64,000 nucleotides of DNA from positions 124,001-188,000 of the forward strand of contig CAZCGU010000001.1 in the NCBI GenBank assembly GCA_964498525.1, in the 5' to 3' direction. Within the stretch, counting starts at the first letter, position 1, and each line of letters starts with the position of its first letter. The notes beneath the pieces were generated by a model that saw only the letters and a list, made by a program, of their open reading frames with translations, was not told the DNA's origin and did no database searches. Positions 50,387-59,010 of this stretch are shown in pieces. The DNA comes from DTU098 sp964498525. GTDB taxonomy: Bacteria > Bacillota > Desulfotomaculia > Desulfotomaculales > Pelotomaculaceae. Both the position numbers and the translations under genes were made by a program.

Positions 50387-51085
50387 TTGGCTGTCATTTC
50401 CATGAAGCAACTGCTGGAAGCAGGGGTTCACTTCGGCCACCAAACCCGCCGCTGGAACCCAAAAATGGCGCCCTTTATCTTTACCGACCGAAACGGTATC
50501 TACATTATAGATTTGCAAAAAACCGTAAAAAAAGTTGAGGAAGCTTACAATTTTGTCAAAAAGCTCTCCACCGATGGAGATTCGATTCTTTTTGTCGGTA
50601 CTAAAAAGCAGGCCCAGGAAGCTGTCCGGGAGGAAGCGGAACGTTGCAGCATGTTTTATGTCAACCAGCGTTGGCTTGGCGGCATGCTTACCAATTTTCA
50701 AACCATCAGACGGCGGATCGACCGGTTGCACGAACTGGAGAAAATGGAATCCAAAGGCACCCTTGAGGTTTTACCCAAAAAAGAAGTAGCTGAATTGATG
50801 CACGAAAAGGAAAAGCTGCAAAAGTTCCTGGGCGGCATTAAGGACATGAGGCGTCTCCCGGGAGCCCTATTTGTGATCGACCCCCGGAAAGAGCGGATTG
50901 CCGTAGCCGAAGCACGGAAACTGGGCATTCCCATTGTTGCCATTGTCGATACCAATTGTGATCCCGATGAAATTGACTATATCATCCCCGGTAATGATGA
51001 CGCCATCAGGGCGGTCCGTCTTTTGACCGGCAAAATGGCGGAAGCTGTTCTCGAAGGCCGGCAGGGGGAACAGCTCGCGGAATAG
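50387..51085 (+). CDS. rpsB: Ribosomal protein S2
   Basis: A 232-residue 30S protein. Signatures: MKQLLEAGVHFGHQTRRWNP, FVGTKKQAQEAV, YVNQRWLGGMLTNF, and PGALFVIDPRKERIAV. TTG start at 50387 with AAGGAGGTG at 50371-50379. It is the head of rpsB-tsf-pyrH-frr, although a terminator-like element separates it from tsf. Confidence 0.98.
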   Translation: MAVISMKQLLEAGVHFGHQTRRWNPKMAPFIFTDRNGIYIIDLQKTVKKVEEAYNFVKKLSTDGDSILFVGTKKQAQEAVREEAERCSMFYVNQRWLGGMLTNFQTIRRRIDRLHELEKMESKGTLEVLPKKEVAELMHEKEKLQKFLGGIKDMRRLPGALFVIDPRKERIAVAEARKLGIPIVAIVDTNCDPDEIDYIIPGNDDAIRAVRLLTGKMAEAVLEGRQGEQLAE

Positions 51086-51096
51086 TTTTAAAAGTC

Positions 51097-51139
51097 AGGT
51101 GGGGGTGAGTTTTTCGGCCAGGAAACCCCTGCCTTTTTT
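51097..51139 (+). terminator. Terminator/attenuator between rpsB and tsf
   Basis: AGGTGGGGGT (51097-51106) pairs with ACCCCTGCCT (51125-51134) using two G-U pairs, then TTTTTT. Partial termination would set the S2 to EF-Ts ratio. Confidence 0.65.
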
Positions 51140-51238
51140 CTGCCTTGCCGGAGGCAGCAGCATTTGATTGACCTTCCTAAATACGGGATATACTATTTAA
51201 AGGAAAATGATGTAAATATAAAAGAGGGGGCACCTAGA

Positions 51239-51898
51239 ATGTCTGTACCGGCCAGTCTGGTAAAGGAACTCCGGGAACGTACCGGGGCGGGAATGATGGA
51301 TTGTAAAAGAGCGCTTGCTGAAACCGGTGGCGATCTGGAAAAAGCTGCCGACTACCTGAGGGAGAAAGGCCTTGCGGCTGCGGCCAAAAAGGCCGGCAGG
51401 ATAGCCGCGGAAGGGCTTGTAGAGGCATACATACACGGCGCCGGCAAAATTGGGGTTTTGGTGGAGGTAAATTGCGAAACCGATTTTGTCGCCAAAACCG
51501 GGGAGTTCAAATCTTTGGTACGTGATATCGCCATGCAAATTGCTGCTTCCAAGCCGGAGTGCATCGGGCGGGAAGACGTTTCAGCCGAACTGGTGGAAAA
51601 GGAAAAAACAATCCTGCGCGCCCAGGCCCTTAACGAAGGCAAACCTATAAAAATCGTTGACAAAATGGTTGAAGGAAGAATTGAAAAATACTATAAGGAA
51701 GTATGTCTTTTAGAACAACCCTTTATAAAGGATCCGGACCAAACTGTGCAACAGCTCCTGACGGAGAAAATAGCCAAAATTGGTGAAAATATCAGCATCA
51801 GAAGATTTGCCCGTTTTGAACTGGGTGAAGGAATTGAAAAGAAACAGTCTGATCTGGCTGCTGAGGTGGAAGAAGCCACACGAAATGTCTGTAAATAA
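51239..51898 (+). CDS. tsf: Elongation factor Ts
   Basis: A 219-residue nucleotide exchange factor for EF-Tu, of the short clostridial type with one core subdomain. RERTGAGMMDCKRALAETGG (about 11) and VNCETDFVAKTGEF (about 78) are diagnostic. ATG at 51239 follows GAGGGGGCACC; codons upstream at 51164 are in frame but unconserved. Confidence 0.97.
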   Translation: MSVPASLVKELRERTGAGMMDCKRALAETGGDLEKAADYLREKGLAAAAKKAGRIAAEGLVEAYIHGAGKIGVLVEVNCETDFVAKTGEFKSLVRDIAMQIAASKPECIGREDVSAELVEKEKTILRAQALNEGKPIKIVDKMVEGRIEKYYKEVCLLEQPFIKDPDQTVQQLLTEKIAKIGENISIRRFARFELGEGIEKKQSDLAAEVEEATRNVCK

Positions 51899-51970
51899 AA
51901 TTAAATACTAGAGGATTTTCGGTCAAACTGTAGAATAACTCTTTGGGTAGACTGGAGGTTCCTTGACCTT

Positions 51971-52714
51971 ATGGTTGCACCAAAATACTGGCGGATAGTT
52001 CTTAAGTTAAGTGGCGAGGCTCTGGCCGGCTCCCTGGGATACGGGATCGATCCTGACGTTGTGAACACAATAGCCAGGCAGATTAAGGAAGTGTCCGAGC
52101 ACGGGGTGCAAATATCCATCGTGGTTGGCGGGGGGAATATCTGGCGGGGTGTCGCCGGAAGCGCCAAAGGAATGGACAGGGCCACAGCGGACTACATGGG
52201 AATGCTGGCAACAATCATAAACTCCCTGGCACTTCAGGACGCCCTGCAAAAATACGGTGTGGAAACCCGGACCCAAACTGCAATTGAGATGAAAGAAGTG
52301 GCTGAACCTTACATCAGGCGGCGGGCTATCAGACATATGGAAAAAGGCAGGGTGGTTATTTTTGCCGCCGGTACCGGCAATCCATACTTTTCTACCGATA
52401 CAACCGCAGCCTTGCGGGCAGCTGAAATCGAGGCACAGATTATCCTGATGGCCAAGCGGGTGGATGGTGTCTATGACAGCGATCCGCTAAAAAACCCCGA
52501 CGCCAAAATGTTCAAGCAATTATCATATATTGATATGTTGAACAAGGGTCTCGGGGTTATGGATGCCACCGCAGCTTCCCTGTGTATGGATAATAATATT
52601 CCCGTAATTGTTTTTGACTTAAACCAGGACGGCAATATCAAGAGAGCTGTGTTTGGCGATAAAATAGGGACGTACATCGGAGGTGAGTTTAATGACAACC
52701 ACGGAGATTCTTAA
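51971..52714 (+). CDS. pyrH: UMP kinase
   Basis: A 247-residue amino-acid-kinase-fold enzyme that makes UDP, feedback inhibited by UTP. LKLSGEALAG (about 14), VVGGGNIWRG (about 52), AAGTGNPYFSTDT (about 133) and AKRVDGVYDSDP (about 165). ATG at 51971 with GGAGG at 51954-51958. It overlaps frr by 23 bases. Confidence 0.97.
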   Translation: MVAPKYWRIVLKLSGEALAGSLGYGIDPDVVNTIARQIKEVSEHGVQISIVVGGGNIWRGVAGSAKGMDRATADYMGMLATIINSLALQDALQKYGVETRTQTAIEMKEVAEPYIRRRAIRHMEKGRVVIFAAGTGNPYFSTDTTAALRAAEIEAQIILMAKRVDGVYDSDPLKNPDAKMFKQLSYIDMLNKGLGVMDATAASLCMDNNIPVIVFDLNQDGNIKRAVFGDKIGTYIGGEFNDNHGDS

Positions 52715-53252
52715 AGAGACAGAAGGTAATATGAAAAAAACCATAGAAGTGGTTAAAAAGGAGTTCGCCTCAATGCGTGCGGGGAGAGCCACACCGGCCC
52801 TCCTGGACAGGATAATGGTTAATTATTACGGAACTCCGACACCTGTCAATCAACTTGCAAATATTTCCGTTCCCGAAGCCAGACTTCTGGTTATTCAGCC
52901 CTGGGACAAGACTTCCCTGCCGGAAATCGAAAAGGCGATTCTGAAATCTGATCTGGGGATCAACCCTGCCAGTGACGGCGTCATCATCCGCCTGGCAGTG
53001 CCGCAGCTAACCCGGGAAAGACGGGTAGAGCTGATGAAAATCATCAAGAAAAAAGCCGAAGAGGGCCGGGTAGCCGTGCGGAACGTTCGCCGTGACACCA
53101 ACGATCAACTAAAATCCCAACAAAAAGAAGGCAAGATTTCTGAAGACGAGTTGAAACGCAAACAGGAAGACGTTCAGAAAATGACTGATCGGATGATCAA
53201 AGATATTGACGCCCTTTTGGCCAACAAGGAACAGGAAATTATGCAGGTATAG
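52692..53252 (+). CDS. frr: Ribosome recycling factor
   Basis: A 186-residue protein that splits post-termination ribosomes with EF-G. EFASMRAGRATPALLDRIMV, YYGTPTPVNQLANISVPE and LGINPASDGVIIRLAVP are characteristic. ATG at 52692 follows GGAGGTGAG and is nested in the end of pyrH; TTG at 52683 is the other in-frame option. Confidence 0.97.
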   Translation: MTTTEILKETEGNMKKTIEVVKKEFASMRAGRATPALLDRIMVNYYGTPTPVNQLANISVPEARLLVIQPWDKTSLPEIEKAILKSDLGINPASDGVIIRLAVPQLTRERRVELMKIIKKKAEEGRVAVRNVRRDTNDQLKSQQKEGKISEDELKRKQEDVQKMTDRMIKDIDALLANKEQEIMQV

Positions 53253-53256
53253 ACAG

Positions 53257-53634
53257 ATGGACGTGGTACCGGACATCACAGGCTTTGAGTTAAGCAAGGC
53301 AATCGAGCTATGTAAAACCTCCGGCTATAAAATAGAGATAATGTTCACCCGGCCTTATAAGGTACAACCGGAAGGCAAACCAAGGGTTATACGCTTTCAT
53401 AGGGCCTCTAAAAATAAAGGGGTGATCACTGTGGCCTTCGAAGAAAAACGAAAGGAGGTGGATAAAGTGGCATACAGAATTACTGAAGAATGCCTTGCCT
53501 GTGGTGCCTGCATGGATGCATGCCCTTCAGACGCTATTAGTGAAGGTGATATTTACAAGATTGATCCCGATAAATGTGAGAATTGTGGTGCTTGTGTTGA
53601 CGCCTGCCCCACAGGAGCCATTGTTGAAGAGTAA
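53257..53634 (+). CDS. PASTA-like domain / ferredoxin continuous reading frame
   Basis: A 125-residue reading frame. The first 70 residues (MDVVPDITGFELSKAIELCK, then KTSGYKIEIMF) match the PASTA pattern VPDxxGxxxxxAxxxLxxxGxxx. The last 55 residues form a bicluster ferredoxin (see next entry) with no stop codon between. Relatives, as I recall, carry a separate small PASTA protein here. The ATG at 53257 is four bases after the frr stop with only a weak ribosome-binding site. Either the product is a genuine fusion or two proteins arise from one frame. Confidence 0.7.
   Translation: MDVVPDITGFELSKAIELCKTSGYKIEIMFTRPYKVQPEGKPRVIRFHRASKNKGVITVAFEEKRKEVDKVAYRITEECLACGACMDACPSDAISEGDIYKIDPDKCENCGACVDACPTGAIVEE
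53467..53634 (+). CDS. Bicluster 4Fe-4S ferredoxin (nested internal start)
   Basis: A 55-residue clostridial-type ferredoxin: MAYRITEECLACGACMDACP, and CENCGACVDACPTGAIVEE, giving two CxxCxxCxxxCP sites. It starts at GTG 53467, with a strong AAAGGAGGTG at 53451-53460, six bases before. The MAYRIT start is the usual start of stand-alone ferredoxins, so internal initiation is well supported. It could serve the 2-oxoacid oxidoreductase or other low-potential reactions. Confidence 0.85.
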   Translation: MAYRITEECLACGACMDACPSDAISEGDIYKIDPDKCENCGACVDACPTGAIVEE

Positions 53635-53640
53635 TGGGCG

Positions 53641-53664
53641 GACCCCCTCACATCTGAGGGGGTC
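53641..53664 (+). terminator. Hairpin after the ferredoxin
   Basis: GACCCCCTCA (53641-53650) and TGAGGGGGTC (53655-53664) form a perfect ten-pair stem. The following ATTACAT is a poor T-tract, so it may be partial. Confidence 0.5.
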
Positions 53665-53717
53665 ATTACATAGGGGCATGTCTCAAGGGTGATTCCAGGG
53701 GAGGCTAAACCTTTTTT

Positions 53718-54530
53718 ATGCTTAACCAAATAGTCCGCTTCTGGCGCCGAAAAGACATGGAAGGTTGCCCTGAGGCAAAAGTTAACGATTTAATTAAAAT
53801 ACTTGATAAAAACCGGTTGCCCAATCATATTGCTATTATCATGGACGGCAACGGGCGCTGGGCGATGCGCCGGGGGCTGACCCGCTCCTTCGGACACAGG
53901 GCCGGGGTAGAATCCTTAAGGGATATCGTGCGAATTTGTTCCGAGCTGGGCATTGGTTATCTGACATTATACGCCTTTTCCACGGAGAACTGGAAAAGAC
54001 CACGGGAAGAAATCGGCATCTTGATGGATCTGCTTGTTGAATACTTCTATAAGGAAATAGATGAACTTTGTCAAAATAAGGTTCGTGTGCACCCCATCGG
54101 CAGGCTTGCAGAATTGCCCGTTTCAGCCAGGGAAGCCATAGACATGGCTGTAAGACGCACCAGGGACAATAAGGGCTTGACCATGAATCTAGCCTTTAAC
54201 TACGGGGGACGGAATGAAATTGTGGACGCCGTCCGGGCAATTGCGGTCAAACTTGCCGGGGGTGGGCTCAGCATCGAACAAATTGGGGAAAAGGTTATTT
54301 CAGATCATCTTTATACAGCCGGTCAGCCGGATCCCGATCTTTTGATTCGTCCCTCCGGCGACTTGCGTATTAGCAATTTTTTGCTCTGGCAGCTAGCTTA
54401 CACGGAATTTTGGTTTTCCTCCGTGATGTGGCCTGACTTTCGACGAATTCACATTCTGCAGGCACTGGTCGATTACCAGCAGCGTGAACGCCGTTTCGGA
54501 GGGCTGAACAAGGGGCTGAACAACCTCTGA
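53718..54530 (+). CDS. uppS: Undecaprenyl diphosphate synthase (cis-prenyltransferase)
   Basis: A 270-residue enzyme that extends farnesyl diphosphate to the C55 lipid carrier for peptidoglycan. Catalytic MDGNGRWAMRRGL (about 41), GHRAGVESLRDIV (about 60), YAFSTENWKRP (about 88), and the C-terminal RPSGDLRISNFLLWQLAYTE (about 210). ATG at 53718 follows GGGGAGG, with the signal somewhat distant (13 bases). Confidence 0.96.
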   Translation: MLNQIVRFWRRKDMEGCPEAKVNDLIKILDKNRLPNHIAIIMDGNGRWAMRRGLTRSFGHRAGVESLRDIVRICSELGIGYLTLYAFSTENWKRPREEIGILMDLLVEYFYKEIDELCQNKVRVHPIGRLAELPVSAREAIDMAVRRTRDNKGLTMNLAFNYGGRNEIVDAVRAIAVKLAGGGLSIEQIGEKVISDHLYTAGQPDPDLLIRPSGDLRISNFLLWQLAYTEFWFSSVMWPDFRRIHILQALVDYQQRERRFGGLNKGLNNL

Positions 54531-54545
54531 CAGGTCGGTGAAAAT

Positions 54546-55337
54546 GTGCTCTGGCAAAGATTCTTAAGTGCCCTGGTTGGTATTCCGCTTATTGTTCTGG
54601 CAGTCTGGCACGGGGGCATCCCCTTGTTGCTACTGACCGGTCTATTGATCGTTCTGGGCATTATGGAAATAACTGAACTGCTGACCAAGTTGGGGTTAAA
54701 GCCGTTATTCTGGCTCGCCGCGGCGGGGGGCTTAATCTTAATTGGCGGCACATATCTTTATGGTAACGGATATTCCGGTCCGACCATAACAATCATAGTG
54801 TTTCTGCACTTGATTGCCACGGTCACCTTTTATCCCCGGTATTCACTGCTGGATGGGGCAGGAACTCTTATGGGCACGCTTTACGTGGGATTACTAAGTT
54901 ATGTATACCTTCTGAGAACGTTGCCGGACGGATGGATTTGGCTTATTTTTATGCTTGCCGGAACCTGGGCCTGCGATACTGCAGCTTATTTCGTTGGTAA
55001 AAGCCTCGGTAAGAGGAGACTTGCCCCGGCGCTGAGCCCCAAAAAAACCCTGGAAGGAGCCCTGGGGGGATTGCTGGGAAGCGTCCTGGTCAGCTATTTG
55101 TTTGCCTTATATATTTATCCTTTTTTACCCCTGGACAGGATGCTGTTACTGGGGTTGATGGTTGGTGTGGCTGCGATGGCGGGCGACCTGCTCGAATCGG
55201 CTTTTAAAAGGGAAGCCGGGATTAAGGATTCCAGCAGGTTAATTCCCGGCCACGGCGGGATTCTGGACCGTATTGACAGCACACTGTTTACCGCGCCCCT
55301 GGTCTACTATTTTGTTGTACTATTCATCATAAGCTGA
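54546..55337 (+). CDS. cdsA: Phosphatidate cytidylyltransferase
   Basis: A 263-residue membrane enzyme that makes CDP-diacylglycerol. Six or more hydrophobic segments are apparent (for example LSALVGIPLIVLAVWH and LLLTGLLIVLGIMEI near the start). Signature GDLLESAFKREAGIKDSSRL with GHGGILDRIDS near the C-terminus. GTG at 54546. It follows uppS by 15 bases, and ytvI follows it. Confidence 0.95.
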   Translation: MLWQRFLSALVGIPLIVLAVWHGGIPLLLLTGLLIVLGIMEITELLTKLGLKPLFWLAAAGGLILIGGTYLYGNGYSGPTITIIVFLHLIATVTFYPRYSLLDGAGTLMGTLYVGLLSYVYLLRTLPDGWIWLIFMLAGTWACDTAAYFVGKSLGKRRLAPALSPKKTLEGALGGLLGSVLVSYLFALYIYPFLPLDRMLLLGLMVGVAAMAGDLLESAFKREAGIKDSSRLIPGHGGILDRIDSTLFTAPLVYYFVVLFIIS

Positions 55338-55349
55338 GGTGACAGTTAG

Positions 55350-56399
55350 TTGCCCAAACCTGTACTGATGATTATTTATACGGTAGCAGCTATTATAATA
55401 ACCCTGGCAGCCGTAAAGTATATCCTTCCCATCCTGCTTCCTTTTCTAATTGCCTTTGGAATCAGCATAATTATGGAACCGTTTATAGAGGTACTGCAGA
55501 AAAGGGTAAGGCTAAACCGCGGCATAGCCACAATGATATCTACGCTTCTGGTTTTTGGGAGCATCTTTGTTCTATTTTCGCTCATAATTTTGAAGCTTGT
55601 GGCGGAATTAATTCAACTTTCCTTGACACTCCCCTCCGCCGCCGCAGATATAAGGATCCTTTACGGAGATCTTATGGGTAAATTGACGGACCTTTACATA
55701 ACACTGCCTCCAGGGGTAGTTTCGTCCCTGGAACAGAATATTACTACCTTGACTAAAAACCTGCAGGGTCTGGTTAGCAGTTTGGCCGACTCCATAATCC
55801 GCTTTTTATCCCTGGTTCCAGGCACCCTGGCAATTCTCGTGGTTAGCGTCCTTGCTACCTATTTCGTCGCCCGTGACCGCCATCTGATTTCAGAATTGCT
55901 GCTCAAAACCATCCCCGCTCCCTGGGGTGAGAAAACGCTAACCGTTTTACGGGAAATAACCACCGCCTTTATGGGCTACTTGAAGGCGCAAGCGATCCTG
56001 GTTACGCTTACAACAATCCTGAGTGTTCTGGGTTTATTCCTGATTGGAGCAGACTACGCCCTGACCATGGGTCTTTTAATCGGCTTCTTCGACCTGATCC
56101 CGGTTCTGGGTCCTGCTACCATTTACATCCCCTGGCTAATCTGGTCCTTTGCCACCGGGGCAACGGGGCTGGGAATTAAACTTGCGCTCCTATACGGATT
56201 GGTACTTGTTGTAAGACAGTTTTCGGAAACCAAAATTGTTTCCGTCAATCTGGGCTTGCACCCCCTGGCAACTCTCATTGCCATGTATACGGGATTAAAA
56301 ACGATGGGTCTGGTCGGCCTGTTGATGGGTCCGATTTTACTAATCGCCCTTCAGGCTGTCATAAAAACGGGAGTTTTCCCGCCCAGGTTAAAACCCTGA
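55350..56399 (+). CDS. ytvI: YtvI-type membrane protein (AI-2E transporter family)
   Basis: A 349-residue polytopic membrane protein of the AI-2E exporter-like superfamily, sporulation integral membrane protein YtvI subgroup. N-terminal pair (LMIIYTVAAIIITLAAV, ILLPFLIAFGISIIMEPF), a soluble middle of about 100 residues, then VSVLATYFVARDR and several C-terminal segments including LIGFFDLIPVLGPATIYIPW. TTG at 55350 follows GAGGTGAC. The transported substrate, if any, is unknown. Confidence 0.78.
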   Translation: MPKPVLMIIYTVAAIIITLAAVKYILPILLPFLIAFGISIIMEPFIEVLQKRVRLNRGIATMISTLLVFGSIFVLFSLIILKLVAELIQLSLTLPSAAADIRILYGDLMGKLTDLYITLPPGVVSSLEQNITTLTKNLQGLVSSLADSIIRFLSLVPGTLAILVVSVLATYFVARDRHLISELLLKTIPAPWGEKTLTVLREITTAFMGYLKAQAILVTLTTILSVLGLFLIGADYALTMGLLIGFFDLIPVLGPATIYIPWLIWSFATGATGLGIKLALLYGLVLVVRQFSETKIVSVNLGLHPLATLIAMYTGLKTMGLVGLLMGPILLIALQAVIKTGVFPPRLKP

Positions 56400-56559
56400 G
56401 ATCCGGGAAGGACCACGGAGCCCCTAAAGGGACCCTGTAAAAGGTCACAAGTAATTATACCTGCCCTGCGGGGTCTGCCGGCCTGTTTCAGGGAAACACA
56501 GATCATGGGGAAATAATAAACCTGTAAACAAACTACTTTTACAATACCGGGGTATTGAC

Positions 56560-57717
56560 ATGAAAAAGATTATTGTGCTGGGTTCCACCGGCTCCATCGG
56601 CCGCCAAACCCTTGAAGTCATCCGAAGTTTTCCCGGAGAATTCAAGTTGCTGGGCCTGGGCGCCGGAAAAAATTGGCGACTCTTATCGGATCAAATTAAA
56701 GAATTCAGACCCGCTGCCGCTGCCCTGGCAGAAGAACAGGAACTGTTAAATCTTCAAAACAGCCTGGATCCCACCTGCTGCCCGGATCTTGCCTGGGGGC
56801 GGCAAGGCATGGAAGATCTTGCAAGATTACCCGGGGCTGAACTTGTTGTGGTGGCGATCACCGGCGCAGCGGGGATTTACCCAACCCTGGCCGCCCTTAA
56901 CGACGGCAGGGATGTGGCCCTGGCCAATAAAGAGACCCTGGTTGCCGCAGGACAACTGGTAATGGACCTGGCCAGCCGCAAAAATGCCGCAATCCTGCCG
57001 GTGGACAGCGAACATTCAGCCATCTGGCAGTGTTTGAACGGTGCTTACCCCGGTGTAGTTGAGAAGATTATACTCACCGCTTCCGGCGGACCCTTCCGCC
57101 AACTGGGAAAGAAACAACTTGAATCGGTAACTGTTGATATGGCGCTGCGTCACCCAAACTGGGTTATGGGCAGTAAAATAACTGTCGATTCCGCTACTTT
57201 AATGAATAAAGGGCTGGAAGTAATTGAAGCAAAATGGCTATTTGGGGTAAACTATTCCCAGATAGAAGTTGTTATCCACCCCCAGAGCGTCATTCATTCG
57301 GCAGTTGAGTTTAAAGACGGCTCTGTTCTGGCCCAGATGGGAGTCCCCGATATGCGCTTGCCAATCCAATATGCCCTTACTTATCCTGACCGCCTGGCTG
57401 GATCAGTGCCCAGGCTGAGGTTGACCGATCTGAAGGGGTTGACCTTTGAGGAACCGGATCAGACGAGATTTCCTGCCCTTGGCCTGGCCTTCGAAGCGGG
57501 AAGGACCGGCGGTACAATGCCCGCCGTACTCAGTGCCGCCAACGAAATAGCGGTAGACCTGTTTTTGCGGGAAGAGCTATCCTTCACTGGCATCCCGGCC
57601 TTGGTCGGGAAAGTTATGGAACAGCATAGAATAATTATTAATCCCGGGCTTGGTGATATTATGGAGGCGGACCGTTGGGCCCGGCAAACAGCCCGGCAAG
57701 CGGTATTTAATTTGTAA
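56560..57717 (+). CDS. dxr: 1-deoxy-D-xylulose-5-phosphate reductoisomerase
   Basis: A 385-residue NADPH enzyme, second step of the MEP pathway. VLGSTGSIGRQTLEVI at the start is the Rossmann motif; LANKETLVAAG (about 125), VDSEHSAIWQCL (about 148), TASGGPFRQ and KITVDSATLMNKGLEVIEA (about 206) carry metal and substrate residues. ATG at 56560; no perfect ribosome-binding site is seen (ATACCGGGGTATTGAC upstream). Confidence 0.97.
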   Translation: MKKIIVLGSTGSIGRQTLEVIRSFPGEFKLLGLGAGKNWRLLSDQIKEFRPAAAALAEEQELLNLQNSLDPTCCPDLAWGRQGMEDLARLPGAELVVVAITGAAGIYPTLAALNDGRDVALANKETLVAAGQLVMDLASRKNAAILPVDSEHSAIWQCLNGAYPGVVEKIILTASGGPFRQLGKKQLESVTVDMALRHPNWVMGSKITVDSATLMNKGLEVIEAKWLFGVNYSQIEVVIHPQSVIHSAVEFKDGSVLAQMGVPDMRLPIQYALTYPDRLAGSVPRLRLTDLKGLTFEEPDQTRFPALGLAFEAGRTGGTMPAVLSAANEIAVDLFLREELSFTGIPALVGKVMEQHRIIINPGLGDIMEADRWARQTARQAVFNL

Positions 57718-57738
57718 ATTTTATTTGAGGTGGATTGG

Positions 57739-58785
57739 ATGTTAACATTTGCTGCTTCAGTTTTCGTATTCGGGATTTTGATTTTTTTTCATGAGTTGGG
57801 TCACTTTGCGGTGGCGAAGTTCGTAGGGATCAAGGTTCATGAGTTCAGCCTTGGTTTTGGACCAAAGCTTTTAACCCTCCCCCGGGGTGATACCAGCTAC
57901 AACTTGCGCGCCCTTCCTTTGGGCGGCTTTGTCCGTATGGCGGGCATGGATCCCAACGAGAAGGATGAGGACGATGACGGGCGGGGTTTTAACAGGAAAA
58001 CCATCGGGCAGCGTATAGCTGTAATTTTTGCGGGACCCCTAATGAACTTCTTACTGGCTATCCTGCTGTTTTCAACCATCTTTATTTTCCAGGGAATCCC
58101 GGTGGCTACCACTGTAATCAGCGAAGTTATACCGGATTTTCCCGCAGCCGAGTCGGGCATCATGGCGGGTGACAAAATCCTGGCAGTGGACGGCCAGACC
58201 GTTAACAGCTGGGAGGATCTATCCGGCATGATCAGCCAAAAACCGGAGGAAGAAATCGAAGTCACTGTGCTGAGGGACGGGGTCGAAAAACAATTTCGAC
58301 TATTCACCGCCAGAGACGAGAACAATACGGGTAAACTCGGCATCTATCCCGAACAGGGTTTTAGTAAAGGAAATGTTTTTCAAGCACTGGCCCTGGGTGT
58401 TGATTATACCGCCAGAATTACCTGGATGATCCTGGATTTTATCGCCAAAATGCTTTTCGGTCAAACACCCGCCGACGTGGGAGGACCGGTTCGTGTGGTC
58501 AGTGAGATAGGCAAGGCGGCCCAGGTGGGGTTCTTCTTTCTACTGAAGCTTTCCGCCTTCTTGAGTATTAACCTGGGGCTTTTTAATCTCTTCCCGATCC
58601 CCGCTTTAGACGGCAGCAGGATTCTTTTTCTGGTGTGGGAAAAAGTCAGGGGAAGGCCTGTTGATCCTGTAAAAGAGAACTTCATCCACCTGGTGGGGTT
58701 CGGCCTGCTGCTGCTGCTCATGGTGGTTATTACCTATAATGACATCTTGCAGATCTTTGTTTCCGGGTTTCCCCCGCAACGATAA
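57739..58785 (+). CDS. rseP: Site-2 protease RseP (RasP)
   Basis: A 348-residue intramembrane protease with PDZ domain. Zinc motif FFHELGHFAVAKFVG (about 15-30), FAGPLMNFLLAILLFS (about 98), PDZ region ESGIMAGDKILAVDG (about 138), and NLFPIPALDGSRILFL (about 287). ATG at 57739 follows GAGGTGG. In the conserved dxr-rseP order. Confidence 0.96.
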   Translation: MLTFAASVFVFGILIFFHELGHFAVAKFVGIKVHEFSLGFGPKLLTLPRGDTSYNLRALPLGGFVRMAGMDPNEKDEDDDGRGFNRKTIGQRIAVIFAGPLMNFLLAILLFSTIFIFQGIPVATTVISEVIPDFPAAESGIMAGDKILAVDGQTVNSWEDLSGMISQKPEEEIEVTVLRDGVEKQFRLFTARDENNTGKLGIYPEQGFSKGNVFQALALGVDYTARITWMILDFIAKMLFGQTPADVGGPVRVVSEIGKAAQVGFFFLLKLSAFLSINLGLFNLFPIPALDGSRILFLVWEKVRGRPVDPVKENFIHLVGFGLLLLLMVVITYNDILQIFVSGFPPQR

Positions 58786-59010
58786 AACTGCGGTCAAAAT
58801 ATGTATCTTATTATGAAGTTATTAGTAACGTAAAAAGTTGACCGACAAAACATCGTTTTTTCCCGGCGGGAGCAATTGCGAGGGCGCTTTGCCGCCACCG
58901 CATATTACCACAACCGGAAATAACTTGGGTAACATGCCGTAAAAAACGCCGGCAACACTGATTAAATTTTAATTTTAAAGTATTCTATCAGGGCAAGCAG
59001 GTGATTACCA

